Below are positions 19,753 through 28,639 of a stretch of 64,000 nt of DNA, piece by piece; positions within the stretch are counted from its first letter, which is position 1; every line of letters starts with the position of its first letter. Under the pieces are notes generated by a model, which saw only the letters and a program-made list of their open reading frames with translations, did not search any database and was not told the DNA's origin. A program made the translations under genes and the position numbers. This stretch comes from Sulfuricurvum sp. (lineage in GTDB: Bacteria > Campylobacterota > Campylobacteria > Campylobacterales > Sulfurimonadaceae). The stretch is from NCBI RefSeq assembly GCF_030691015.1, contig NZ_JAUYFF010000001.1, forward strand, positions 558,001 to 622,000. The letters run 5' to 3'.

Positions 19753-20415
19753 ATGACTGTTAGTTATATCCGTCCCGACAAAGACTTTGACGGTGTCTAT
19801 GAGCAGCTTAAATTGATCAACGGTTATGCCGATCAAAAAGAGATTACCATCCATGAAGAGATGGTGGATCAAACCTCTCAAAACAAACGGCTTATTGACC
19901 GTCACGAAGTAGTACGATTTTTTCGTTCCCTAGATGGTGACACCTTGATCGTTTACGACACATGGACATTGAGTAGCTGTATTGAAGATGTAGTCCAAAT
20001 GTTCAGCTGCCTTCTTAAAAATAATAATACAATCCATTTTGTTAAACCGGGCGTTATAATTGACCGGAAAAGTGATACAATGGTCGTTCTAGGTCTTATT
20101 GATCAGCTCCGTCAAGTATTACAAGATGATGCAAAAAAAGGGATTGGACGTCCACGAGGCTCCAAATCATCCTCTAAATTTGATATTCACTTGGAAAAAA
20201 TTATTGACTTATTGAAGAAAAGAAAAAGCGTAAGCGAGATTGCTCGTGTTTTAGGGGTGAGCCGAAGCTCCCTGAAAGACTATATAGAATCACGCGAACT
20301 CAAAGAAGTGGTGAGTGGTATAATCGGCATCGGAGATGATGCCGATGCGGAAGCAACGGTGATCGGCACCATTCGATGTCCGGTCGATGAATCAAGTATG
20401 AGGGAGAATGTATGA
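19753..20415 (+). CDS. Inactive serine-recombinase-like DNA-binding protein coupled to ccoG
   Basis: 220 residues. The N-terminal part (about 1-125) follows the serine recombinase fold: YIRPDKDF aligns with the usual YxRVSTxxQ, GDTLIVYDTWTLS with GDxLvVxxlDRLgR, and a GRPRGSK hinge is near residue 138. The catalytic serine and the catalytic arginines of those motifs are absent, so it should not recombine DNA. A helix-turn-helix (SVSEIARVLGVSRSSLKDYI) is near 160-180. The stop overlaps the ccoG start (ATGA), which suggests a domesticated regulator or accessory for cbb3 oxidase genes. Function inferred. Confidence 0.65.
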   Translation: MTVSYIRPDKDFDGVYEQLKLINGYADQKEITIHEEMVDQTSQNKRLIDRHEVVRFFRSLDGDTLIVYDTWTLSSCIEDVVQMFSCLLKNNNTIHFVKPGVIIDRKSDTMVVLGLIDQLRQVLQDDAKKGIGRPRGSKSSSKFDIHLEKIIDLLKKRKSVSEIARVLGVSRSSLKDYIESRELKEVVSGIIGIGDDADAEATVIGTIRCPVDESSMRENV

Positions 20416-21851
20416 GTAATGAATCAACCCCGAGCGGGAAAGAGTATTTGTCGGGGTGGACTCCTTGGCGTATTAAGCGGTATTGGTTTTATGGGTTGGT
20501 AACCCTTTTTGCATTAGCCGTGCCATGGATTACTATAGAAGGAAATCACCTTTTCTTGCTTAGTTTTGATAAACTGAAGCTCCATTTGATGTTTATCCAA
20601 TTCGATATGCAAGAACTTTATTTGATGCCGTTCTTACTGATGATTCTATTCATCGGTGTCTTCGGAATCACCGTATTGGGCGGGCGGGTTTTCTGCGGAT
20701 GGATGTGCCCTCAGACTATTTTCCGCGTCGTCTATCGTGATTTGATCGAAACAAAACTTTTGGGACTTCGCAAACGGATCAAAAATAAACAGCAAGAGCC
20801 CGATTACTCTAAGTTTGAAAACAAGCTCAAACGTCTGGTAGGAATTTTACTGTGGACCGGTTTAGCGTTTATTGCAGCTGCGGATTTGATGTGGTATTTC
20901 GTACCGCCGGAAGATTTCTTTGCCTATATTCAAAATCCGATGGAACATACGGTATTGATGGGGACGGTTATCGGGATTGTTCTCTTTTTGGTCTATGACG
21001 TTATTTTCTTGCAAGAGAATTTCTGTGTCTACGTCTGCCCGTATTCACGTATCCAATCTGTTTTGTATGACGATGATACCGTTATGGCGATTTATAACCC
21101 GAATCGCGGCGGAGATATCTATAACGAGCATAAAGAGAAAATGTTTATCAAACAAAATGATCTTCTTTCAGTTAATCCTAAAGCAGAGTGTACGACCTGT
21201 GAGAGCTGTGTCACGGTATGTCCGACCCATATCGATATTCGTAAAGGACTTCAGCTAGAGTGTATCAACTGTCTAGAATGTGTCGATGCGTGTACCGAGG
21301 TTATGGGTAAACTTGGCAAGCCGAGTCTTGTTGAATGGTCAAGTGAAAAAGAGACCCTTTACATGAAAGGTAAAACACACTATCTCCGTCCAAAAATTTT
21401 GGGCTACATAGCGATCTTGATCATCGTCAGTGTCATTTTAGGTATGATGGGAAGCAAAAAAGAGTATATGCTCCTTAACATCAATAAAGAGAACCGTTTA
21501 TACTCAATTCATGAGAATGATGAGGGAAAAGTACAAGTTGAAAATGCCTATACGTTCTTGTTACAAAATACCCTGAACGAAGACCATGAGTATTATTTCG
21601 ACATTGTTGCCCCTGCAGGAATGGAAGGTAAAATCAAAATTGATCAGCCTGAAAAACCGTTCAAAGTAAAACCGGGTGTTGTCAAGAAAAAAGTCGTTGT
21701 TCTTTATACCGATGAGATGTTGGTGAATGATGATCGTAAAGATACCGTTATCCCGATTACCATCAATGCGTATGCCGTAGATGCAAAAGATAAAGTGGCG
21801 GTAACCCGTCAATCCACCTTTACTTTCCCTCGTTCGGATATGCTTAAATAA
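20412..21851 (+). CDS. ccoG: Cytochrome c oxidase accessory protein CcoG
   Basis: 479 residues (FixG/RdxA family). Membrane helices lie near 25-45, 70-95, 155-175, 190-210 and 330-350. A CGWMCPQT motif follows helix 2 and CVYVCPYSR lies near residue 208. The two 4Fe-4S ligand sets are in CTTCESCVTVCP near 257 and CINCLECVDAC near 280. The C-terminal 130 residues form the Ig-like FixG domain. CcoG is thought to reduce copper for the cbb3 oxidase in the inner membrane. It is coupled to the recombinase-like gene and followed by a terminator. Confidence 0.95.
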   Translation: MSNESTPSGKEYLSGWTPWRIKRYWFYGLVTLFALAVPWITIEGNHLFLLSFDKLKLHLMFIQFDMQELYLMPFLLMILFIGVFGITVLGGRVFCGWMCPQTIFRVVYRDLIETKLLGLRKRIKNKQQEPDYSKFENKLKRLVGILLWTGLAFIAAADLMWYFVPPEDFFAYIQNPMEHTVLMGTVIGIVLFLVYDVIFLQENFCVYVCPYSRIQSVLYDDDTVMAIYNPNRGGDIYNEHKEKMFIKQNDLLSVNPKAECTTCESCVTVCPTHIDIRKGLQLECINCLECVDACTEVMGKLGKPSLVEWSSEKETLYMKGKTHYLRPKILGYIAILIIVSVILGMMGSKKEYMLLNINKENRLYSIHENDEGKVQVENAYTFLLQNTLNEDHEYYFDIVAPAGMEGKIKIDQPEKPFKVKPGVVKKKVVVLYTDEMLVNDDRKDTVIPITINAYAVDAKDKVAVTRQSTFTFPRSDMLK

Positions 21852-21860
21852 TTCTCCTTC

Positions 21861-21890
21861 AAGAGGGGAATTACCCCCTCTTTCTCTGCC
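21861..21890 (+). terminator. Rho-independent terminator of ccoG
   Basis: AAGAGGGG pairs with CCCCTCTT across a 6-nt loop (AATTAC), followed by TTCTCT. The hairpin begins 9 bases after the ccoG stop codon. Confidence 0.75.
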
Positions 21891-21920
21891 TCATTCTTCT
21901 TTTATAGTACAATACCTTCA

Positions 21921-23141
21921 ATGAAAAAAATAGCAATTATCGGCGGCGGTGCAAGCGGTTTAATGGCAGCCCTATTTGCGGCACGCTCTGGAGCAAATGT
22001 CACTATTTATGAACATAACAGTAGCGTGGGCAAAAAGATATTAGCATCGGGCAATGGGCGGTGCAATATCATCAACACCACCGCCTCGTCTGAGGATTAC
22101 GCTGGGAATGATCCTCAATTCGTCACTTACGCCCTTAAACAGCTCAATTTTGCCTATTTCGAAAAATTCTGCCACTCCATCGGACTCCTATTGGATATCA
22201 AAGAGGATGGGCGATGTTATCCCCTCTCCAATGAAGCAAAATCTGTATTGATCGCCCTCAAAAGTGCCATCAGCGAAGCAGGAGTTAAAATCATCACCGA
22301 GTCCAAAGTAACCGCGATTACTAAAAACGATTCCCTTTTCAACGTCCAAACCGATCAAGACAAACAAAGCTATAACAACGTTTTAATCGCTACGGGCTCA
22401 CAAGCGGCTCCGCAACTCGGTGCAACGGCAGATGGCTACAGCTTCGCCCGTGCATTCGGACATGAGGTACTCCCCACCTATCCGAGCCTTGTACAGCTCC
22501 ATCTAAACTCCAGAAACCACCCTAAAATGGCGGGGGTTAAAACGACAGCCGAAGTAACCCTCATTATTGACGGCAAACCAAAAGAAAAAGTCCAAGGGGA
22601 TATTTTGTTTGCCGCGTACGGTATTTCAGGTCTGGCTATCCTCGATATCAGCCAGAAGGCTTCCTATGCCCTCCATAACAAACAACGCGTTAGTGTAGCG
22701 CTCAATCTCCTCCCGCGCTATGATAGAGCCACCCTTGCAAATGTGATTGAAAAATTGTTCGCTTCCGTGCCAAAACACGACGTCCATACCGCTCTTTGTG
22801 GCCTACTCCCCGCTAAAATCATCACCTACCTCCTCGAAGATGCCGCCATAGTACTCTCCACAACCGTATCCTCCCTAAATCCCAAAGAGATCAAAAAAAT
22901 CGCCCACTTGATCGGTGAATGGAAGTTTGAGGTGACCGATACCCATGGTTTCAAACATGCCGAAGTTAGCGGAGGCGGTGTCTCTACGGCACAAGTGAAT
23001 AGCAAAACAATGGAATCAAAGTTGGTCGAAGGGCTTTATTTTGCAGGAGAAGTTTTGGATATAGTAGGACGCCGAGGGGGATATAATTTTAACTTTGCGT
23101 GGGCCAGCGGTATGATTGCAGGGAAAGAGATGGGGAAGTAA
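21921..23141 (+). CDS. HI0933-family flavoprotein
   Basis: 406 residues. FAD-binding dinucleotide motif IIGGGASGLMAALFA at the N-terminus, then GKKILASGNGRCNIIN near residue 36, which is diagnostic of the HI0933/YhiN group, and GEVLDIVGRRGGYNFNFAWASG near the C-terminus, where FAD is also held. The physiological substrate of this group is not settled. It is a single gene between a terminator and convergent typA. GGCGGTGC-rich start context is normal for the nucleotide fold. Confidence 0.85.
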   Translation: MKKIAIIGGGASGLMAALFAARSGANVTIYEHNSSVGKKILASGNGRCNIINTTASSEDYAGNDPQFVTYALKQLNFAYFEKFCHSIGLLLDIKEDGRCYPLSNEAKSVLIALKSAISEAGVKIITESKVTAITKNDSLFNVQTDQDKQSYNNVLIATGSQAAPQLGATADGYSFARAFGHEVLPTYPSLVQLHLNSRNHPKMAGVKTTAEVTLIIDGKPKEKVQGDILFAAYGISGLAILDISQKASYALHNKQRVSVALNLLPRYDRATLANVIEKLFASVPKHDVHTALCGLLPAKIITYLLEDAAIVLSTTVSSLNPKEIKKIAHLIGEWKFEVTDTHGFKHAEVSGGGVSTAQVNSKTMESKLVEGLYFAGEVLDIVGRRGGYNFNFAWASGMIAGKEMGK

Positions 23142-23158
23142 GCGCGCAAGCGCTACTT
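23136..23158. terminator. Hairpin between convergent flavoprotein and typA genes
   Basis: An imperfect palindrome (AAGTAAGCGC ... GCGCTACTT) covers the short gap between the two stop codons. T-runs occur on both sides, so it could serve both transcripts. Confidence 0.5.
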
Positions 23159-24962
23159 ACTTTTTAGCGCCGTAACGTTTACGATCACTTGGATCTAACC
23201 AACGTTTACGGATACGGATACTAACCGGTGTAACTTCGAGAAGTTCATCGTCTTCGATCCACTCTAATGCACGCTCAAGGTTCATATCACGTGGTGGAAC
23301 GAGTTTAATCGCTTCGTCTGCTCCAGAAGAACGGACGTTCGATTGTGCTTTACCTTTGATCGGGTTAACGTCAAGGTCGTTTGAACGACTGTGCTCACCG
23401 ATGATCATACCTTTGTACACTTTCGTTTGAGGCGCTGTGAAAAGGACACCGCGATCTTGGAGGTTGAACAATGAGTACGCTAACGCAACACCGTCTTCCA
23501 TAGAGATCAACGCTCCGTATTGACGGCTCTCAACATTTCCTGTGTAAGGACGGAATTCCAAGAATGAGTGATTCATTACACCCTCACCTTTGGTATCGGT
23601 CAAGAACTGACCACGGAAACCGATCAAACCACGTGCAGGGATTTCGAACTCTACGCGAGTAAAGCCCTCACCCATCGGTACCATTGCTTTCATTTCCGCT
23701 TTACGACGACCGAGACGCTCGATGATCGTACCTGCATTGTCTGCCGGAAGGTCAACAACAAGATGCTCGAACGGTTCACATTTGACCCCTTCGATCTCTT
23801 TTACGATAACTTCAGGACGTCCGATACCGAACTCGAAACCTTCACGACGCATGTTTTCTGCAAGAATCGTGATTTGAAGCTCACCACGACCGGAAACGAT
23901 AAATTTACCTTCTCCGACGGTTTCGTAACGCATTGCTACGTTGGTGTTCATTTCAGAATCAAGACGCTCACGGATTTTGTTCGCCGTAACGTGTTTACCC
24001 TCTTGACCTGCAAGGGGAGAGTCATTAACCGAGAAAACAACGGTCAAGGTAGGCTCTTCGATGTGCATCGGATCAAGTGGCATAGGATTTTGTGGATCAC
24101 AGATAGTATCCCCAACATCTACCGTTTCGATACCGGCAACAGCAACGATATCACCCGCTTCTGCTTCTTGGATCTCCATACGGTTAAGACCCATGAATCC
24201 GATAAGTTTAGAAATTTTCCCTTTGACCATTTCGCCATCGGCTTTTGCAAGGAGAATGTTATCCCCTTTTGCAATTTTACCGTTGAAGATACGGGCGATA
24301 CCGATTTTACCAACATAATTATCGTAGTCCAATGTGAAAACTTGTAATTGTGTTGGGTTCTCAGGATCACCAGTAGGCTCAGGCACTTTTTCTAGGATAG
24401 TGTTGAACAAGCAAGTGAAGTCACCATCAGGGTCAGACATATTGAGTTTCGCCATACCATCACGAGCTGCTGCATAGATGATTGGGAAATCGAGTTGATC
24501 TTCCGTCGCGTCCATTGCTACGAAAAGGTCAAATACTTCGTCGACTACGCGCTCAGGATCAGCGGATGGTTTATCGATTTTGTTGATAACAACGATTGGC
24601 TTGAGTCCAAGAGCCAACATTTTTTTAACAACAAATTTAGTTTGAGGCATAACACCCTCATATGCATCAACAAGGATCAAAGCCCCGTCAACCATTTTCA
24701 ATACACGCTCAACTTCTCCACCGAAATCGGCGTGGCCCGGAGTGTCGATAACGTTAATTTTATGATCGCCAAAGCGAATCGCTGTATTTTTAGAAAGAAT
24801 GGTAATCCCGCGCTCTTTTTCAAGGGCGTTAGAGTCCATAGCTCTTTCATTCACTTGCTCGTGGCTTCCATATGTACCAGATTGCTTAAGCAACCCGTCA
24901 ACTAAAGTCGTTTTACCGTGGTCAACGTGTGCGATTACGGCGATGTTACGAATTTTTTGCAT
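23157..24962 (-). CDS. typA: Ribosome-associated translational GTPase TypA/BipA
   Basis: 601 residues. G1 AHVDHGKTT near residue 10, G2 region [12 protein letters not shown] near 45, G3 [12 protein letters not shown] near 70 and NKID near 128 identify a translational GTPase; the GYRGQF-like [14 protein letters not shown] near 430 and the ending [17 protein letters not shown] identify TypA/BipA. It helps 50S assembly and growth in cold or stress. I take ATG 24962 because the family begins [19 protein letters not shown]; a start at 25007 would add 15 unrelated residues. Confidence 0.95.
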   Translation of the reverse strand: MQKIRNIAVIAHVDHGKTTLVDGLLKQSGTYGSHEQVNERAMDSNALEKERGITILSKNTAIRFGDHKINVIDTPGHADFGGEVERVLKMVDGALILVDAYEGVMPQTKFVVKKMLALGLKPIVVINKIDKPSADPERVVDEVFDLFVAMDATEDQLDFPIIYAAARDGMAKLNMSDPDGDFTCLFNTILEKVPEPTGDPENPTQLQVFTLDYDNYVGKIGIARIFNGKIAKGDNILLAKADGEMVKGKISKLIGFMGLNRMEIQEAEAGDIVAVAGIETVDVGDTICDPQNPMPLDPMHIEEPTLTVVFSVNDSPLAGQEGKHVTANKIRERLDSEMNTNVAMRYETVGEGKFIVSGRGELQITILAENMRREGFEFGIGRPEVIVKEIEGVKCEPFEHLVVDLPADNAGTIIERLGRRKAEMKAMVPMGEGFTRVEFEIPARGLIGFRGQFLTDTKGEGVMNHSFLEFRPYTGNVESRQYGALISMEDGVALAYSLFNLQDRGVLFTAPQTKVYKGMIIGEHSRSNDLDVNPIKGKAQSNVRSSGADEAIKLVPPRDMNLERALEWIEDDELLEVTPVSIRIRKRWLDPSDRKRYGAKK

Positions 24963-25067
24963 TGCTGTCCTTTGATAGGGCAAAGATTTTCGCGGATTAT
25001 ATCGCAAGTAAGGTTAAGGAAATGTTAAGCAGTTTAAAGAGTGTTACCGTTTGATTACTTTTTTTAA

Positions 25068-25085
25068 GTGGAATATTTTTTGCTT
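25068..25085 (+). promoter_or_regulatory. Sigma-54 promoter upstream of fliK
   Basis: GTGGAATATTTTTTGCTT shows the -24/-12 hallmark: GG at 25070-25071 and GC at 25082-25083 with exactly ten bases between. It lies about 60 bases before the fliK start and matches the promoter found before flgE. Middle flagellar genes in Campylobacterota use RpoN with FlgR. Confidence 0.75.
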
Positions 25086-25142
25086 TACTTAACTACTTTA
25101 ACAAAAGAGCGGATATAGTGTACGCTCGCACAAGGATCGCCT

Positions 25143-26537
25143 ATGATCATTCAGAATAAAGAGACCCAGACGAAAACGTCGCTCGCCGATTTATTAGGGG
25201 GGAATTCAAAAAATTCTTCATCCTCGAAATCGAATGACATGTTTTCCAAGCTTTTGAGCTCATTCGGGATGCAGACCAAGGGGGATGAGGGGAAGATTGT
25301 AAAATCGAATGATTTCAAAGCGATAATCGATCCTAAAAACAACTCCGTCAAAAATGGTGACAGTAAGGCATCTCAGCTCAAAGAGCTCCAATCCCTATTA
25401 ACAGGCGGTGACGAGAAAGCATCGTCACTTGTCTCTAATGAGTTACTCAATAATTTATCCAACGATCAGGTTCGTTCTCTCATCAATCGGGCAAAAGAGT
25501 ATCTTAAAAATGAGATTACGGCTAAAAACCCTGAATATCAGGTCGATCCGAAGTCGTTGCCGAAAACATTGGCCGGACTCGTAAAATTGGCTGAAAAAAT
25601 GGATCTTGACCCTCAATCGATCACCCTTTCTACCTTAGTGAACGATACAGAGGAGAAAGCTTCGTTTCCCACCGAATTACTCACAAAACCGCTGTTGGAT
25701 ACCAAAGCGCTTGCCGCTCTTCCCGCAACGATTCGGGAAGAGTCACCTTTTGAGGCCATTACTCAGCTCTTAAGTGACCTAAAAGGGAAAGAGCAAAAAA
25801 ACTCTACCACAGCCTCTTCAGAGCTTTCTACCAATTCGGTTTCTGAGAAATCACAAGAGCAGCCCCTAAAAGCGCTCCTGCAAAATCTCGATAAACGTGA
25901 GACGTCGGTTACTACCTCGTCTGATGCACTCCATTCAGATAAAACATCTACCGTAACGGCGTCGACAGGGATGAAGTCCGACGCACTGACAACCCTTTTA
26001 CACGGAGGTAATGAGACCAAGGAGGGTGATAAAGAATCATCAACCTCTCTTAAAATCGAGGGAGAAGGGGCTAAAGCTTCCCACACGCTCAAAGCCGATT
26101 CCCTAGAAGTAAAATCGAAAGAGGCCTCACAAAGTATGCGCCTTTTTGCTAGTGATCTCAAAGAGGCGGTACAAGAGTACAAGCCCCCTTTCACACGTCT
26201 CACTATGAAACTCAATCCCGAAAAGCTCGGTGAAGTTGAAGTGACACTTATACAGCGCGGCAACAATGTCCACGTCAATATTCAATCGAGTACAAACAGT
26301 ATCGCCTTTTTAGCACACAATGCCACTGAGCTCAAAGCACAGCTCGCCTCTCAGGGGATCACCAATGCTACGATGAACTTTATGTCCGGAGGCGAAGGAC
26401 AAAATGGCCAACAAGGGTTTCAACAGCAACAAGAACATCAACAAAACCGTTTCCGTGCCTATGAGTCGTTCGAAGAACTCGAACTAAATGAAGAGCAGAT
26501 TTCAGCTCTTGAAATCGTAATCCCGAATTACGCGTAA
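25143..26537 (+). CDS. fliK: Flagellar hook-length control protein FliK
   Basis: 464 residues. The first 340 are polar and S/T/K/E-rich with low complexity (SSSSKSNDMFSKLLSSFG; several LxxLL-like helices), as expected for the FliK ruler. The conserved C-terminal domain starts near residue 345 with PPFTRLTMKLNPEKLGEVEV, then HVNIQSSTNSIAFLAHN; a glutamine-rich stretch follows near 420-440. It measures hook length and switches export specificity. It opens a block fliK-flgD-flgE2 behind a sigma-54 promoter. Confidence 0.88.
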   Translation: MIIQNKETQTKTSLADLLGGNSKNSSSSKSNDMFSKLLSSFGMQTKGDEGKIVKSNDFKAIIDPKNNSVKNGDSKASQLKELQSLLTGGDEKASSLVSNELLNNLSNDQVRSLINRAKEYLKNEITAKNPEYQVDPKSLPKTLAGLVKLAEKMDLDPQSITLSTLVNDTEEKASFPTELLTKPLLDTKALAALPATIREESPFEAITQLLSDLKGKEQKNSTTASSELSTNSVSEKSQEQPLKALLQNLDKRETSVTTSSDALHSDKTSTVTASTGMKSDALTTLLHGGNETKEGDKESSTSLKIEGEGAKASHTLKADSLEVKSKEASQSMRLFASDLKEAVQEYKPPFTRLTMKLNPEKLGEVEVTLIQRGNNVHVNIQSSTNSIAFLAHNATELKAQLASQGITNATMNFMSGGEGQNGQQGFQQQQEHQQNRFRAYESFEELELNEEQISALEIVIPNYA

Positions 26538-26552
26538 TCCAAGGAGGATATT

Positions 26553-27230
26553 ATGGCTATTAATGCTTATGGCGCTTACACAGCAGATGCCGCTTACACA
26601 GGTGCAACTACGGCTGCGACGAACGTAGATAAAAGTGTTTTAGGAAAAGACGACTTCCTTAAATTGTTGCTCTTGGAACTCAAATACCAAGACCCGACCG
26701 CTCCGATGGACAGTGAGAAAATTTTAACACAAACGTCACAGCTTGCGACATTAGAGGCAAATGAAAATACCAATAAAGCACTTGAAACGTTGGCAACATC
26801 CCTCAACGCCTCCTTACAATATACCGGAATTTCTGCCATCGGTAAAATTGCCGATACGGGAAGTAACGGCATTGTTCGAGAAAAGGGTGAAGATGTTGAC
26901 TTTGAACTCTACTTTCCGGACAATGTAACCACCGGGAAGATCAATATTTTAGATAAGGACGGGAAAACATTAAAAACCATGAATGTTGGTGCTACTGAAT
27001 CGGGTGTATCAAAATATACATGGGATGGAACGAATTCCGGAGGGGAGAGTGTTGATGCAGGAATCTATTATATTGAAGCAACGTATACGAAAGCCGACAA
27101 TACTACTGCAACCACACGTGTCGGACTCTATCCGATCGAAGCGATCAAATTTGACAGCGGAACCACCTATGCCAAACTCGGATCAAACTATGTTGACTTC
27201 AGTACGATCAAAGAAGTGACAGGCAAATAA
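26553..27230 (+). CDS. flgD: Flagellar hook capping protein FlgD
   Basis: 225 residues. The N-terminal FlgD signature LGKDDFLKLLLLELKYQDPTAP is near 30-51, with TSQLATLEANENT soon after; the C-terminal half is the FlgD tudor/Ig-like pair, with SKYTWDGTNSGGESVDAGIYYIEA near 155. It is the scaffold on which hook subunits assemble. A strong AAGGAGG site precedes the ATG, 15 bases after fliK. Confidence 0.95.
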   Translation: MAINAYGAYTADAAYTGATTAATNVDKSVLGKDDFLKLLLLELKYQDPTAPMDSEKILTQTSQLATLEANENTNKALETLATSLNASLQYTGISAIGKIADTGSNGIVREKGEDVDFELYFPDNVTTGKINILDKDGKTLKTMNVGATESGVSKYTWDGTNSGGESVDAGIYYIEATYTKADNTTATTRVGLYPIEAIKFDSGTTYAKLGSNYVDFSTIKEVTGK

Positions 27231-27240
27231 GGAAACTATC

Positions 27241-28584
27241 GTGAATCAGGCCTATTTTTCGGGAATATCGGGTGTTATGACCCATCAATACGGATTGGAT
27301 GTCGTCGCCGATAACCTTGCCAATGTCAATACCGTCGGATTCAAAGGCTCAACCGCTGAATTTACCGATCTTTTTTCCAATATGCTGGTAAGTGCGGGTG
27401 CTTCTACCCCGACAACCAATGATATCGGTATCGGTTCCCGTCTTCAATCGACAACAACGCAGATGCAAAACGGAACACTCCTCTCAAGCGATCGTTTTAA
27501 TGACCTTGCAATCAGCGGAAACGGCTGGTTCGGTGTCGTATCGGGAAACAACTCTTACTATACACGTGCCGGAAATTTTGTCTTTGATGAGTATCAAAAG
27601 ACAGCCGGTGATCCCAATTCATCGGTTGCACGACTCACCACTACCGATGGTAAATACGTAACGGGGACAATGCTGAGCAATTTTGCCTACAACGGATCTT
27701 TTGATTACGGCGATTTCGATTTAAACGGAGTAACCGGCGCTTATGTCGTGAATGATCCAACCGATGATGTAGCTCTTGGATCGGTAGATTCCCAAGGGAT
27801 ACTGGAATTCCCAACCCGTATTGCTTATCCCGTTGAGCCGACAACACAAGCGCAGTTTTTCGGTAACCTCGGAACCGATAACGCTACGCGTACGATTAGT
27901 GCTGACGTTGTCAGTGCCAATAATGAGCGGAACCGCTTAAGCCTCTCCTTTACTCTAAGTGCCGTTCAGCCCTTAGATCAAGTGGCATGGGATGTCGTCG
28001 CTACCGTTACCTCAAATGACGGAAGCACCGTTTACGATACGAAAAACGGTCAAGCCATTTTCAACGGAACAGGGGGGCTGAGCAGTTTTAATATTGCCTC
28101 TATGGACAATGACGGCACCCCTGTTGCTCTTGATTTGGGCAGCGGTTTTGACGGCGTTATCTCTATCGACGGCACTACTATCACCGGAACATCTCGATCT
28201 AACGGGGTATCCGGGGGAACATTAACCAAGTATGGTATTAATTCCAACGGCGTTATCGTTGCCGATTTTTCCAATGGACGCCAAAGTGCTATCGGGAGAA
28301 TTGCTGTTTACCACTTTCAAAACGATCAAGGACTTAACCGCAGTGGAGACAATACATTTGAATCTTCTGCTGATAGTGGCGAGCCTATTTTTTGGACCAA
28401 TCAAAACGGGGAAGCGGTCACTGGGTCGTTAGTGTACAGCGGAAAACTCGAAAATTCCAATGTAAGACTCGACGTAGGGCTTACCGATATGATCATTATG
28501 CAGCGTGCGTATCAGGCCAATGCCAAGTGTATCACTACCGGAGATGAATTAATCCAAAAAGCGTTGCAAATGCATGGCCGATAG
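27241..28584 (+). CDS. FlgE-like flagellar hook/rod protein (FlgE2)
   Basis: 447 residues with both terminal signatures of axial flagellar proteins: GLDVVADNLANVNTVGFKG near residue 18 and RLDVGLTDMIIMQRAYQANAKC near the C-terminus. It is shorter than the 720-residue hook protein that follows. Many Campylobacterota carry such a second FlgE-like protein after flgD; its exact place (hook base, hook variant or distal rod) is unclear. The start is GTG at 27241, after AAGGAAA and 10 bases past flgD. The middle region is unlike the major FlgE. Confidence 0.85.
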   Translation: MNQAYFSGISGVMTHQYGLDVVADNLANVNTVGFKGSTAEFTDLFSNMLVSAGASTPTTNDIGIGSRLQSTTTQMQNGTLLSSDRFNDLAISGNGWFGVVSGNNSYYTRAGNFVFDEYQKTAGDPNSSVARLTTTDGKYVTGTMLSNFAYNGSFDYGDFDLNGVTGAYVVNDPTDDVALGSVDSQGILEFPTRIAYPVEPTTQAQFFGNLGTDNATRTISADVVSANNERNRLSLSFTLSAVQPLDQVAWDVVATVTSNDGSTVYDTKNGQAIFNGTGGLSSFNIASMDNDGTPVALDLGSGFDGVISIDGTTITGTSRSNGVSGGTLTKYGINSNGVIVADFSNGRQSAIGRIAVYHFQNDQGLNRSGDNTFESSADSGEPIFWTNQNGEAVTGSLVYSGKLENSNVRLDVGLTDMIIMQRAYQANAKCITTGDELIQKALQMHGR

Positions 28585-28590
28585 TCATTT

Positions 28591-28608
28591 TTGGAATAAT
28601 TTTTGCTT
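28591..28608 (+). promoter_or_regulatory. Sigma-54 promoter upstream of flgE
   Basis: TTGGAATAATTTTTGCTT: GG at 28593-28594, GC at 28605-28606, ten bases apart, 31 bases before the flgE start. Nearly identical to the promoter before fliK, and it gives flgE its own transcript immediately behind flgE2. Confidence 0.82.
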
Positions 28609-28639
28609 TTAAATTTTACTTTGTCATAAAGGACATATT

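Noticed and set aside
23568-24347. Plus-strand 259-codon frame inside typA
   Set aside because: Antisense to a highly conserved GTPase gene; cysteine-, phenylalanine- and threonine-rich translation typical of a shadow frame.
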